A stretch of DNA of 36,662 bases from CAYWNA01 sp964459305 (GCA_964459305.1 CAYWNA010000123.1:1-36662); one strand, 5' to 3'. Shown: positions 7,642-16,945, counted from the stretch's first letter. Notes: generated by a model not told the origin, from the sequence alone. A program made the numbers and translations.

Positions 7642-10461
7642 ATGTCACAGATCGACGACTTGTTTCACACTCTGATGGCGTTCGCAGTGGTATCGCTGGT
7701 TGTTTTGGCGGTCGGCGCGGTGATTACCTGGCGATTGCGACAGCCCATCGAGCGAGTTCGCTGTGTTCAGTGGACACTCGTTGCTCTGATCGCGACGTTG
7801 GCCATCCGTCAGGCGTCGCTACTGCCGCCGCTACGAGTCGCGTTGTCCCCGGCAGCCGCTTCGGTCGCTCAGGTGTCGGAGCGAGGTACACGAACTCGCT
7901 TGAGCGATTCTTACACCGCGCCAGCCGATCAGCCGAGGGACGTGGCGTCATCGTCAATCGAAACCACGCCACTCTCCGCAGACCCACCAATTCTCGAACC
8001 TGTTGGCCGCAGCACGATGTCAACGGCGTCCGATCATGTCAATCGGTCGTCAGTCGCCGCGCGACTGTCGGACACCTTTCAAACCGCTTGTGTCACCGTG
8101 GCCGCCGTCGTGGGAAGTTGGCTGGCAGCGATGCTGCTGATCGCCTGTTGGCAGTTGCATCGATTGTCGCAGAACTCCGAACGAGCAACGAACCGCTTGC
8201 TCTCCCGATGGGACCATTGGGCCGATGCCCAGCGGCGTAACACCCGGGTGCTTGTTTCATCGCGGATCAGCGTGCCAATCACGTTCGGCGTGTGGCGGCC
8301 GGTGATCGTGCTGCCGAAAAGTCTTGTCGAGTCGGCGGACCGACAGAAGTTGTTCTATTGTCTATCGCACGAGTGGGCACACGTGCGCGGTCATGATGTC
8401 GTAACATGGTGGATCCTGCACCTGCTACAGCCTTTGCTATGGTTCCAGCCGTTGTTTTGGTATCTGCGTCGTGAGTTGCGCATCTGCCTGGATCAATTGG
8501 CGGACAACTATGCCGTGCAAGGTGCTGACGATCGTACCGAGTACGTCGACTTGTTGATGGTGCTGGCACGCTCGCGAAATCAGCAAGGCGGTACTGTCGC
8601 ACTGGCGATGGCAGGTTCCCACTCGACCCTGTATCGACGCGTCGAACTGCTCCTATCAGACCGTCCTCATCCTGCCGACACGATTCGCCGTCGCGTATGC
8701 GTTAGTTTGACTTGCGTCATGGCAATCCTGGCTGTTGGCTTGGGTGTTCTCCGTTTGGAACGGGCCACTGCGAGCCCGTTGGTTGGCGAAAGTGACACCG
8801 TTACGGCGGAACAAATGGCTGAAGAGGATCCGGAGGGACAACTCCAGGAATGGAAGAACGTCACGCCGGCCAACGAGGTGATGAAGGATGAACCGGGGGC
8901 CGATACAGACGCAGTGGACGGCAAGTCACTTTCGTTTGCGGGCACGGTGATCGACAAGGTCACCAAAAGGCCGATCAACGGTGCGAAGATCGTCGTGGAA
9001 CGTAAGGTTGTCAGGTCAGGCCAGTGGGAGTTGATCGAGGAGACAAGACACCGGGCAGACTTGAACGGCCGGTACCGTTTCGTGATTCGGCCCGAGCACA
9101 TCGCCATGCCGGGCCTGCTCATCGCGACGACTGCCGAACACCCTGACTATGTGTTGAACGCGTTCGGCACCGATTTACGCGGGATTCATGAGAATCTCAA
9201 ATTTGGCGATCCGTCGCCCTTCTCTCGGATTGAGCTATCGCCTGCAGAAACGATCGCGGGGCGAATCGTTGATCCAGACAGGCGACCGTTGGGGGGCATC
9301 CGGATATGGGCGTACTCGAAGACCAACGAGGAAGACGATAGCGAAGTCGGCAGTTTCTTTGATAGCGAAACGAACGAAGAAGGCAGGTTTACACTCGGCA
9401 TGGTCAAAGGCGGGTCAAGCGTGTTTTGGATCGTCCCAAAAAACTTCGCGCCTCAACAAGTTGTTCCTGAACCGAAGCAGAACGATTGCGGCGACATCCA
9501 AGTCCACAGGGGATCTCCGGTATCGGGTCTCGTGCTGAATGCGACCGGCGAGCCTGTCGCCGGGGTGTGGGTGAACATATACGATGAAGCAGCCCAGCGT
9601 GAACTGGCAATCAACGTGGAATCGGCAGTGGTGCGTTCCGCTGAGACCGATGAAAATGGCAAGTTCCGATCCGGTCCGTTGATGCCAAGCACTTACAGAA
9701 TATCGGTTGGCGATGCTCCGCGCGAGATGGACTATTACAAGCGGGTTCGTCAGCCGATTGAGATTCGCGACGTGTTTGTCCCACAGAATATTGTGATCGA
9801 CCGGCGGGAAGCAGAACGTCCCATCACGATCCAAGCCGTGCCGCACATACGGTTCGTCGGGCAGTGTCTGGACTCCAAAGGAGAGCCGTACCCAGGATGG
9901 AATCCGTCACTGATCATGCAAGGCAATCTGGGTGGCCAATGGTATTCGGCTACGTTGCACCCGGACTCCGAGGGCAAGATCGCGGGTCGGCTGCCGAAGG
10001 GCTTGGAACAGGCACGTCTATACGCTGTCACCAACGAGCATGGTGCGATTCGAGTTCGCCTGAAAAAGGATGGGCCGCTTCTCGATCCTCGAAATGTTGG
10101 GCTGGGCGAAGTCGAAGACGATATCACGGGTATCGAGATCATTGGGTACAAAGCGGCGGTCGTGCAGATCAAGGCCGTGGACGAGAGCGGGCAACAGATA
10201 TCGGAATTCGAAGTCGCCGGACTCTACGAGGGTGACGGCAGATCGTCGCACACCGCTGGCGGATTGACCACACATATCTGGTTCAACAAACAAACGGATG
10301 GCCGCTATCGGACATCGCAATTGCTCCCAGACTCGAAAATCACTTTCACCGCCAGGGCCGATGGCCACCAAGACGCTTCGGAAACGATTTCGTTGCCAGA
10401 GGGTGCCGAAAAGGAAATCACCTTGACAATGAAAAGGAAGCCAAAAGAGAACGCCCAATGA
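7642..10461 (+). CDS. BlaR1-like M56 membrane peptidase with regulatory-like repeats
   Basis: The start ATG is one base after the BlaI stop, so the pair is translationally coupled. The 939-residue product has N-terminal membrane helices near residues 10-32, 43-62 and 150-173. A cytoplasmic M56 zinc-protease domain carries HEWAH at residues 243-247 and an acidic third-ligand region in RELRICLDQLADN, followed by a last helix near 353-373. The exported part from about residue 430 consists of carboxypeptidase-regulatory-like beta repeats (for example FAGTVIDKVTKRPINGAKI, ETIAGRIVDPDRRPLGGIRI, SPVSGLVLNATGEPVAGVWV). There is no penicillin-binding sensor domain as in true BlaR1, so the signal is probably not a beta-lactam. 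It likely senses an extracellular cue and inactivates the BlaI partner; targets beyond itself are unknown. Confidence 0.9.
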   Translation: MSQIDDLFHTLMAFAVVSLVVLAVGAVITWRLRQPIERVRCVQWTLVALIATLAIRQASLLPPLRVALSPAAASVAQVSERGTRTRLSDSYTAPADQPRDVASSSIETTPLSADPPILEPVGRSTMSTASDHVNRSSVAARLSDTFQTACVTVAAVVGSWLAAMLLIACWQLHRLSQNSERATNRLLSRWDHWADAQRRNTRVLVSSRISVPITFGVWRPVIVLPKSLVESADRQKLFYCLSHEWAHVRGHDVVTWWILHLLQPLLWFQPLFWYLRRELRICLDQLADNYAVQGADDRTEYVDLLMVLARSRNQQGGTVALAMAGSHSTLYRRVELLLSDRPHPADTIRRRVCVSLTCVMAILAVGLGVLRLERATASPLVGESDTVTAEQMAEEDPEGQLQEWKNVTPANEVMKDEPGADTDAVDGKSLSFAGTVIDKVTKRPINGAKIVVERKVVRSGQWELIEETRHRADLNGRYRFVIRPEHIAMPGLLIATTAEHPDYVLNAFGTDLRGIHENLKFGDPSPFSRIELSPAETIAGRIVDPDRRPLGGIRIWAYSKTNEEDDSEVGSFFDSETNEEGRFTLGMVKGGSSVFWIVPKNFAPQQVVPEPKQNDCGDIQVHRGSPVSGLVLNATGEPVAGVWVNIYDEAAQRELAINVESAVVRSAETDENGKFRSGPLMPSTYRISVGDAPREMDYYKRVRQPIEIRDVFVPQNIVIDRREAERPITIQAVPHIRFVGQCLDSKGEPYPGWNPSLIMQGNLGGQWYSATLHPDSEGKIAGRLPKGLEQARLYAVTNEHGAIRVRLKKDGPLLDPRNVGLGEVEDDITGIEIIGYKAAVVQIKAVDESGQQISEFEVAGLYEGDGRSSHTAGGLTTHIWFNKQTDGRYRTSQLLPDSKITFTARADGHQDASETISLPEGAEKEITLTMKRKPKENAQ

Positions 10462-10865
10462 CACGGCGGTTCGCGACTTGGCTGGATGGTCCTTCCCTCG
10501 GTTCTTTCCTGCCGACAAAGTAGCAGCACAAAGTCGGCATTCTCCATTGTGTTTGCAGACGGCAGAGTGTCTTGACGGTAAGGACTGCTGTCAGGATACT
10601 TGTCTGCACAGACGAAACGGCCGACGTAAGCACCCATTCACAATGATCTTTGGCTTTATTCGTCTCGACAATGCGACAATAGTTGTGAGCCAGTGCTCAT
10701 AAGCTGCTCCGCGAGCCTATACCATCCGCGGACAAGTCTGACATGTAGCCGAACTCGCCAGAGTTTGGTTTTTCCCTGCACAGACCAAAGTCTGGCGACT
10801 TCGGCTACGTGCGGAAAAGTGTCGACCCTGACCGCGGGTGGTATAGCACCCATTGGGAGAGGACT
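10462..10865. other. Intergenic region with possible promoter and repeat copy A
   Basis: There is no convincing gene in these 404 bp. A promoter-like pair faces right: TTGACG (10572-10577), 17 bp, GATACT (10595-10600). Repeat copy A (10717-10846) fills the right half and ends 19 bases before the next start codon. Confidence 0.45.
10717..10846. repeat. Hairpin repeat family 1, full copy A
   Basis: A 130-bp element. The outer inverted repeat is CTATACCATCCGCGG on the left and CCGCGGGTGGTATAG on the right. The inner stem (10745-10808) runs from GTAGCCGAACTCGCCAGA to TCTGGCGACTTCGGCTAC. Copies B and C share nearly the whole sequence, including the non-palindromic spacers ACAAGTCTGAC and GCGGAAAAGTGTC. 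Confidence 0.92.
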
Positions 10866-12785
10866 ATGCGACGAGATATCTCCACGGTTCTGGCCGTCAC
10901 GACGATTCTGCTGATGGGCACTGTTTCTGCGCGGGCCCAGCAGATCACACGAGCTTCTGAGCAACAGCTTGAGCGTTGGCTGAAGCAGTATCCTGACGCG
11001 GATGCCGACGGCGACGGCAGGTTGACCGTCGAGGAGGCCGAGGCGTATCGCCGCAAGCTCGAACGGAGCAAGCGGCCAGAGGAGCGGCGAGAGGGGTTCG
11101 ACCATGAGTTCACGTTTGCGAAGATGTCGGACGACGTCGAAATCGCTTTGGCTGTCGGATTTCCGGCAGAGTTCTCTCGCGATTCGGATCGCAAGTGGCC
11201 GACGATCCTTACGCTGTGCGGTTACACCAGCGCGACAATGCCTGTTAATCCGGCTAACTTTGGCCATCGGTGCGTGACGGTGAACATGTCGATCCGCGGT
11301 ACGGGCGCTTCGGGTGGCAAGCTGAGTCCATGGCGACCGCGGAGTTGGCAGGACGGCCATGAGGTGATCGAGCAGTGGATCGTCAAGCAACCGTGGTCCA
11401 ACGGCCGCGTGGGGATCGTGGGGCATTCGTGGCCCGGGCTTATGGGCTTCCTCGTGTCGACAACCAATCCGCCGTCGCTGAAGGCGATTTGCGTGTCGGG
11501 TTTGATCGAAGATTTTTATCGCGGGATTGGCTGGATCGGTGGAGTGCGGAACTGTGGCTTTCCCGTCGACTGGCTGAATAACTACTATCGATCCGATGGG
11601 CCGTTCGGATCCGGAGAGTCCGCCCGGCAGTATCGACAACTTGACGATGCTACGTACCGCACGATCGTCGACTCGCGTCCACAGCGCACGCTGACCGAGG
11701 ATATGCTCTGGTTCTTGCTGCATGAGCCGTTCGACGGTCCAAGGATTCAGCAGAGATCTCTGCGCACCCACGCTCCGCAAATCCGCGCACCGATCCTGAT
11801 CATGCAGTCGTACCAGGACGAGCAGACGGGTCCCAGCGGTTGGCGACTCTGGAAGCACGTGCCCGAGGACGTCCCGAAACGTTTAATCCTCTCCAATGGT
11901 GCCCACAACGTGACACCAGGTGCCACACCCGATTTGGACGCCTGGTTCGAGCACTGGCTGCTTGAGGAAGGTGACGGCTGCGTTGCCGATCCCCAGAAAC
12001 GCGTGCAGGTCTACTTCGAAACGTCCTTCGCGGAGGGCCGCGGGGGCTTCGCGTTGAACCCGCCGCTCGAAGCGGCCGATTTCCCCTTGCCCGACACCGA
12101 GTGGGCGAGGCTATATCTACGATCGGGCGAAACGCTTGCGAGCGAACCGCCGGGGGAATCCGAGGGTCCAGACGGGTATCGCGTCGTACACGGCGGTCCG
12201 AGCGACGAGGATGGATGGATCAACTACCGGGTTGAAATCGAGGAGCCTACTGCGATTTGCGGTCCGATCGTTCTGACACTCTGGGCGCAGACGACGACGC
12301 TCGACACCGACTTCTTCGCGCTGCTCGCAGACCTTGATCCGGACGGAAATCTCTACGGCTTGCAGCGTGGGTTGCTGCGGGCGTCGCACCGTGAACTGGA
12401 CGAGGAGAAGTCGGACTATATGACGCGCGACGGACAGAAGTTGCTCGTCCGCCCGTGGCATCCGCACACCGAGGCCAAGCCGGTGACTCCTTACGAGGTG
12501 CACCGGTACGACATCGAGATACCGACGGTGGGCCATGTGTTCCGGCCGGGGCACAGGATTGTGCTGAGGCTCAGTCCGCCGCCGCTGGGCGATCCAATCG
12601 GGGTGACCCGGTCGCGGGCACCGAGTTATCGATACGACTCGGACCAGCCGCCGGGGATCGTGCGAATCCTGCATGACGCGGAGCATCCTTCGAGCCTTTT
12701 GTTGCCCGTGTTGCCGGAACTGCCGCCGATCGCTGGAGACGCGCCGCCCCTGGGAAACCAGGCGGGACTTCAGATTGTTCCGTAG
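10866..12785 (+). CDS. CocE/NonD-type serine hydrolase (X-Pro dipeptidyl-peptidase-like), exported
   Basis: The 639-residue product starts at the ATG at 10866, which has GGGAGAGG just upstream and begins a signal peptide (MRRDISTVLAVTTILLMGTV). The open frame extends upstream only through a repeat. Residues about 33-50 (DADADGDGRLTVEEAEAY) look like a single calcium-binding EF-hand. The alpha/beta-hydrolase fold follows, with SIRGTGASGGKL, the nucleophile elbow GHSWPG (Ser about 188), Asp about 318 (QSYQDEQTGP) and His about 347 (NGAHNV). From about residue 390 a jelly-roll PepX C-terminal domain follows. Relatives cleave peptides, esters or amides such as cocaine and glutaryl-cephalosporins; here the substrate is unknown. 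A periplasmic or secreted location is inferred. Confidence 0.9.
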   Translation: MRRDISTVLAVTTILLMGTVSARAQQITRASEQQLERWLKQYPDADADGDGRLTVEEAEAYRRKLERSKRPEERREGFDHEFTFAKMSDDVEIALAVGFPAEFSRDSDRKWPTILTLCGYTSATMPVNPANFGHRCVTVNMSIRGTGASGGKLSPWRPRSWQDGHEVIEQWIVKQPWSNGRVGIVGHSWPGLMGFLVSTTNPPSLKAICVSGLIEDFYRGIGWIGGVRNCGFPVDWLNNYYRSDGPFGSGESARQYRQLDDATYRTIVDSRPQRTLTEDMLWFLLHEPFDGPRIQQRSLRTHAPQIRAPILIMQSYQDEQTGPSGWRLWKHVPEDVPKRLILSNGAHNVTPGATPDLDAWFEHWLLEEGDGCVADPQKRVQVYFETSFAEGRGGFALNPPLEAADFPLPDTEWARLYLRSGETLASEPPGESEGPDGYRVVHGGPSDEDGWINYRVEIEEPTAICGPIVLTLWAQTTTLDTDFFALLADLDPDGNLYGLQRGLLRASHRELDEEKSDYMTRDGQKLLVRPWHPHTEAKPVTPYEVHRYDIEIPTVGHVFRPGHRIVLRLSPPPLGDPIGVTRSRAPSYRYDSDQPPGIVRILHDAEHPSSLLLPVLPELPPIAGDAPPLGNQAGLQIVP

Positions 12786-13020
12786 ACGACATCAGAAACA
12801 CAAGAGAAGGGAACCCGGAGAGTGTCTCTTTCCAGTCGTGGCATTAGGCAAGCGTGGCGACCGTGAAGAGGACAGTCCCGTTTTCGCTCCGCAAAGCCGC
12901 TGCGAGTATCGGGACAGTCGCTGGTACGCTGTTTCTTCCGCTTGCCGAAGGCTGGACCATGACATTCTTGGAAGTTTGACGTGCTGGCTGCGAGGGGCAG
13001 GAAGTGACGAGGAGTTGATG

Positions 13021-15030
13021 ATGAACCGACGGAATAGAACGATCTGGTTCGGGGTGCTGGCGTTATTAGTCGTGTGTGTCGCAGTGGGCCTGTTTCCGCT
13101 GGATGTGTTCGCCCGGGCCGGGGGCGGGGGCGGCTATAGCGGCGGAGGTGGAGGCGGCGGCGGAAGTTCCGGCGGAGGCGGTGGTTCAGGCGGAGGCGGT
13201 GGTTCAGGCGGAGGCGGAAGTTCCGGCGGAGGCGACCTGATCACGCTGCTGTTCTGGTTGTGCCTGCGCCACCCATACATCGGCGTCCCGCTGCTGGTCA
13301 TCGTGGTTGCATTCTTTTTCTTCAGCGCAAAACGAGCAGACGACGGTCGCCGCGCAAATGTCATCCGACGCGGCAATATGGCCATGGGCGAGTTGCAGCG
13401 CCGACAGGCCGTGGATGGGCTGCGCGACGATGATCCGGCGTTTGACGAGCAGCGGTTTTATGACCGCGTGAGCCAGGCATTCGTTCAAATCCAGGGCGCT
13501 TGGAGTCAACAGGATCTAGGCAGTGTGCGGGCTTTCATTTCCGATGGCATTTACGAACGCTTCTCGCTGCAGTTCATGGAGCAACGCGATTTTGGATACC
13601 GCCCGCACGTGTCCAACGTCGTCATTCACCAAATGCTGTTGGCCCAGGTCAACCGCGACGATATCTTTGACTTGGTTACCGTCCGCATTCAGGCATCGTG
13701 CGTCGCGTATCGAGTGTCGCTGGACAAGGGAGAGTTTGTCTCGGGCAACCGCAACGCCGAGACATTTGTCGAGTATTGGACATTCCTTCGCCGCCGCGGA
13801 GTGCAGACGCAGGACCAGCCGGGGCTGATCGAGGGCAGTTGCCCCAACTGCGGTACCGACATTCAACTGAACCAGTCCGCCAAGTGCCAATCGTGCGACA
13901 GCCTGCTTCGCAGCGGCCAATACGATTGGGTTATGTGCGAGATTACGCAGGAGTGTGAATGGTTCGGCGGGACGTCGGACGAGGTGTCCGGAGCGGCCCG
14001 TTACCGCAACGAGGCCGATCCCGGATTCAACGTTCAGCACTTGGAGGATCGCGCGTCCGTCGTTTTCTGGCGCAAGGTGATGGCCGATCGGTTGGGGCAG
14101 ATCGCGCCGTTGGCAAAGATGGCTTCGCCGGGGTTTTGCCAACAGTACGAATTGACCGTTCAGCCGAATGCCAGCGAACGCCGCTATACAGGCGACTGCG
14201 CGGTTGGTTCGGTGGACGCGCGCGGGGTGTTCCGCGGCGACCAGCGGGACACCGCGCTGGTAGAAATGCGTTGGTCGGGCACGCAGTTCATTGCCCGGCC
14301 GAATGGGGCTCCTCAACGGTCGCACGACAGCCAGGCCGCAAGGAGCCTCTTTGTTCTTGCCCGCAATAGCGGCGTAGAGACGGATGTGGGGCACAGCGTC
14401 TGTTCGTCGCACTGTCCCGGCTGCGGTGCGCCGGAATCGGAAATCACCTCGCACGCTTGCGAGTTCTGTGGCGAGGTGCTCAATGACGGCGCACACGACT
14501 GGGTGTTGGTCGAGATAGCGGCGATGTCGAGCACTGCTGCTATGGAACTGCTGCGGCAAGCTCGATCCCAAACCGCCGTGCCTGCTCAAGGCTCTGCGGA
14601 CGCGCCGCTCGGGGCCGGCACTGACGATTCTCAGACGCCGCACGGGACGGAACTGCTGACCTGGGCCGTGAAGATGGCGTTGGCCGACAATCAACTGGAT
14701 AATCGCGAGCGGGCGTTGCTCGAACGAGTGGCGCGGCACCGGCATGTCTCACCACAACAACTCGAAATGCTGATCGATGCCGCCCAGCAGGGAAAGCTCG
14801 ATGCCCCGAAACCGGCCAGCCACGAACAGGCCCACGATTGGCTGGTCGCCATGGCCGACATGAGCCTCAGCGACGGAACGGTCCATCGAGAGGAATACAA
14901 ACTGCTGTGCCAGGCCGGCTCGCAGTTGAACCTGAGCGCCCATGACGTCAAGCTATTGCTTCGGCGGCGCCAGAAGGACATGTACCAAGCCGCGCGGCGG
15001 CGGTTGCGAGAGGCCAAGCGGGGCAATTAG
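13021..15030 (+). CDS. Membrane protein with duplicated Tim44-like/zinc-ribbon modules and TerB-like end
   Basis: I chose the ATG at 13021 because GAGGAG lies six bases upstream and a hydrophobic segment (IWFGVLALLVVCVAVGLFPL) follows; ATG 13018 is the alternative. The 669-residue product continues with a Gly/Ser-rich linker at about residues 33-71 and a second transmembrane segment (HPYIGVPLLVIVVAFFFFSA). A Tim44-like domain (FYDRVSQAFVQIQGAWSQQD onward) leads to a zinc ribbon starting CPNCG at about 274. A second, more diverged unit ends in a matching ribbon starting CPGCG at about 465. Both ribbons close with a DWVxxEI motif. From about residue 544 two helical repeats resemble TerB/DjlA-type domains (KMALADNQLDNRERALLERV, MADMSLSDGTVHREEYKLL). 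The role is unknown; membrane-anchored scaffolding is a guess. Confidence 0.82.
   Translation: MNRRNRTIWFGVLALLVVCVAVGLFPLDVFARAGGGGGYSGGGGGGGGSSGGGGGSGGGGGSGGGGSSGGGDLITLLFWLCLRHPYIGVPLLVIVVAFFFFSAKRADDGRRANVIRRGNMAMGELQRRQAVDGLRDDDPAFDEQRFYDRVSQAFVQIQGAWSQQDLGSVRAFISDGIYERFSLQFMEQRDFGYRPHVSNVVIHQMLLAQVNRDDIFDLVTVRIQASCVAYRVSLDKGEFVSGNRNAETFVEYWTFLRRRGVQTQDQPGLIEGSCPNCGTDIQLNQSAKCQSCDSLLRSGQYDWVMCEITQECEWFGGTSDEVSGAARYRNEADPGFNVQHLEDRASVVFWRKVMADRLGQIAPLAKMASPGFCQQYELTVQPNASERRYTGDCAVGSVDARGVFRGDQRDTALVEMRWSGTQFIARPNGAPQRSHDSQAARSLFVLARNSGVETDVGHSVCSSHCPGCGAPESEITSHACEFCGEVLNDGAHDWVLVEIAAMSSTAAMELLRQARSQTAVPAQGSADAPLGAGTDDSQTPHGTELLTWAVKMALADNQLDNRERALLERVARHRHVSPQQLEMLIDAAQQGKLDAPKPASHEQAHDWLVAMADMSLSDGTVHREEYKLLCQAGSQLNLSAHDVKLLLRRRQKDMYQAARRRLREAKRGN
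13153..13224 (+). repeat. Four 18-bp tandem units encoding a Gly/Ser linker
   Basis: Four consecutive 18-bp units of the type GGCGGAGGCGGTGGTTCA occupy this stretch. The two middle units are identical and the outer two end in AAGTTCC. They encode GGGGSS/GGGGGS hexapeptides between the two hydrophobic segments, and such a tract could vary in copy number between strains. Confidence 0.9.
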
Positions 15031-15054
15031 GCGAGTGGCAGGAGCAGATATCCC

Positions 15055-15117
15055 GTAGCCGAACTCGCCAGAGTTTGGTTTCCACTGGTCCGTCCAAAGT
15101 CTGCCGACTTCGGCTAC
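15055..15117. repeat. Core-only copy D of hairpin repeat family 1
   Basis: A 63-bp inverted repeat runs from GTAGCCGAACTCGCCAGAG to CGACTTCGGCTAC, with a loop unlike the full copies and without the outer ATACC arms. It lies between two convergent genes (stops at 15030 and 15169), so its transcript could fold as a terminator-like hairpin for both, although there is no T-run. Confidence 0.85.
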
Positions 15118-15168
15118 CGGCAAGTCTATTTCTGCCGCTCGCCTTAGCGCGTGCATCGACGCGGGCGT

Positions 15169-16083
15169 TCAAGGAACAGTCGCCTTTCCGGAACGGGCAT
15201 TCTCTTTTGCTGGGTGCAGCTCGATCTTGCGGAAGAAGATCTCCGAGCCTTCGCATTGCAGGAGTATCTTGCCGGCGGCAGGGAAGAGATGGTAGGCTTC
15301 GTTGACCCGTTTGCCGTTGACAAAGACGGTGATACGGTTGCCTGCGCAAATGCATTCGACCCGGGTCCATTCACCGTGCGGGCTCTCAACATCTCTCCGC
15401 CCGCGAAAACCCGGCACGTCTTGCCACGCCGTGTCCTTGTCCAGCCAACCGATCGCCCCGCTGCTGAGAACCAACTTTGCGGCCTCTGGATCATACTGGT
15501 ACCTCGCATAGTCACCGTCAACGCGACGCTCGCCCGCTGGCACAGTCGCACTCACTGGCACATGGCGGCCATCGGCGTAGCGGCCGTGGATGAGCAAAAG
15601 GTCGCCAAAGCCCCCTTCCATCACCTGGCACTCGATGGCTGCCTTGTACGCACCATTGCTGACGTTGCTGCCGGTGTTACGCTCACGCGATCCCCAGCCG
15701 CAATCATAGCTGTTTCCCTCGGGGCCGACGGTGTGCAGGAAAATACCCGAGTCGCGGGCCATGCCTTTGCGCGTGCGGAAGTTCTGCGTCCCCCACTTCA
15801 CTTCCACCACGAGCCGGTAGTCCTTGTACGCACGATCGGTGCTCAGGTACCCAAACCCGTCGCCCGAGATACGGATCATACCGTCGCCAACCGAATACAC
15901 GCCGCGCGGGTCCTCGTGTTTGGTGTCGACAAGCCAAGTGTTCCATCCGCTCAGATCCTGACCGTTGAACAGCTCAATCACCTTATCGGGCGCAATCGGC
16001 GTGTCCGGCTTGGCGGCTGTTGATACGGCGAATCCCATCAGCACGACCGCGACGCTACCCGGTAGAGAACAAAACGTGCTCAT
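15169..16083 (-). CDS. DUF1080 / 3-keto-disaccharide hydrolase domain protein, exported
   Basis: The 304-residue product starts at the ATG at 16083, which has GAGGT upstream and opens a signal peptide (MSTFCSLPGSVAVVLMGFAV); the frame is open further upstream without signals. The hallmark IELFNGQDLSGWNTW of DUF1080 (PF06439) appears at about residues 40-55. The LamG/concanavalin-like beta sandwich follows, with YKDYRLVVEVKWG, GIFLHTVGP, GEWTRVECICAGNRITVFVNGKRVNEA and the final GKILLQCEGSEIFFRKIEL. Family members hydrolyse 3-keto-glycosides or bind sugars, and they are highly expanded in planctomycetes. The upstream small membrane gene is on the same strand 105 bp away. The exact substrate is unknown. 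Confidence 0.92.
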   Translation of the reverse strand: MSTFCSLPGSVAVVLMGFAVSTAAKPDTPIAPDKVIELFNGQDLSGWNTWLVDTKHEDPRGVYSVGDGMIRISGDGFGYLSTDRAYKDYRLVVEVKWGTQNFRTRKGMARDSGIFLHTVGPEGNSYDCGWGSRERNTGSNVSNGAYKAAIECQVMEGGFGDLLLIHGRYADGRHVPVSATVPAGERRVDGDYARYQYDPEAAKLVLSSGAIGWLDKDTAWQDVPGFRGRRDVESPHGEWTRVECICAGNRITVFVNGKRVNEAYHLFPAAGKILLQCEGSEIFFRKIELHPAKENARSGKATVP

Positions 16084-16188
16084 CAGTACCTCACAGAACG
16101 ACCGGCTTGTCCGTGCACGAGGATGAATTGTCGAGACATGCTGTGAACGCGGGATCAGCGACGCTCGCCAGGATGGCACGTCGTTTCG

Positions 16189-16761
16189 TTATTGATCGCG
16201 AAATGCCTGCACAACATTCGGGCGCATCATGAAGATCAATAGCAGAACCGGGTAAATCAAGCCGATGCAACCTCCGAACGCTCCGCCGATGATACCGCCA
16301 ATCGCACCTGCTTGTTCTGGCCCTCCGCCTGCCGCGTTGGCTCGTTCCATGAGCGGCCCAATCAGCCAGACCCAATTGGCAATCATTCCCACAATACCTG
16401 CGATGATGGCATACACCGCGTAACCAATCGACAAATGCCGCCCCCAAGCCAGCATCTTCAACAATCCGAATCCCCCAAGGCCAAGAACAACGGTTGCGAC
16501 AAACCCGAGCGCCATCGTGACCATCGTGAAGACGTAGTACGCCTGATTCTCCTCCATGAGTTCAAACACAGGATTCGGCGGCTGATTCGGCAACGCCTGC
16601 ATCCCTAGCAGTGGAATCAAACCGAAGCACAAACCGCACAAGCCCAGACACGCAAACACGAGATTGAGAATCCCGAAGACGGTAACGGACGTCGGCCGAG
16701 TCCCGGTTGACGTTGGCTTTGGCTCAAGTGGCGGTTGATAGGGTGACATGGAATCAGACAT
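16189..16761 (-). CDS. Small four-helix membrane protein, unknown function
   Basis: The 190-residue product has a proline-rich cytoplasmic start (MSDSMSPYQPPLEPKPTSTG) and four hydrophobic segments: VTVFGILNLVFACLGLCGLC, YVFTMVTMALGFVATVVLGL, IGYAVYAIIAGIVGMIANWV and a Gly-rich last one (IGGAFGGCIGLIYPVLLLIF). It ends in a short MMRPNVVQAFRDQ tail typical of small integral membrane proteins in planctomycetes. I do not recognise a characterised family. The ribosome site is weak, and an internal ATG five codons in is an alternative start. It may share a transcript with the DUF1080 gene downstream. Confidence 0.8.
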   Translation of the reverse strand: MSDSMSPYQPPLEPKPTSTGTRPTSVTVFGILNLVFACLGLCGLCFGLIPLLGMQALPNQPPNPVFELMEENQAYYVFTMVTMALGFVATVVLGLGGFGLLKMLAWGRHLSIGYAVYAIIAGIVGMIANWVWLIGPLMERANAAGGGPEQAGAIGGIIGGAFGGCIGLIYPVLLLIFMMRPNVVQAFRDQ

Positions 16762-16945
16762 GGCATAGACTCACATTAGAAAGAGTGGGTACTGACTGAC
16801 TGGAATTCTCGTTGATACTCGCGCACACCAATATAGCGTCTGTGGGGTGACGGCCACAAGGTTTTTCCCTTCTGTTCCCGTGACTTCTCCCAGATCCGCG
16901 GCCCGGCGCGGTGTTGATCCGGTGCCGGTGATGCCTCCGTGGGAC

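Noticed and set aside
3587..10461. Penicillin acylase next to a BlaI/BlaR1-like pair as a beta-lactam resistance module
   Set aside because: The M56 protein has no penicillin-binding sensor domain, the acylase is not under the same promoter, and both families are broad and common in planctomycetes. Proximity alone does not support antibiotic resistance.
13153..13224. Repeats as a CRISPR-like or regulatory array
   Set aside because: The 18-bp units are contiguous, in frame and encode a Gly/Ser linker, so they are a coding tandem repeat with no spacers.
13516..14745. 409-codon minus-strand frame within the Tim44/TerB gene
   Set aside because: Composition shadow of a plus-strand gene with duplicated zinc ribbons.
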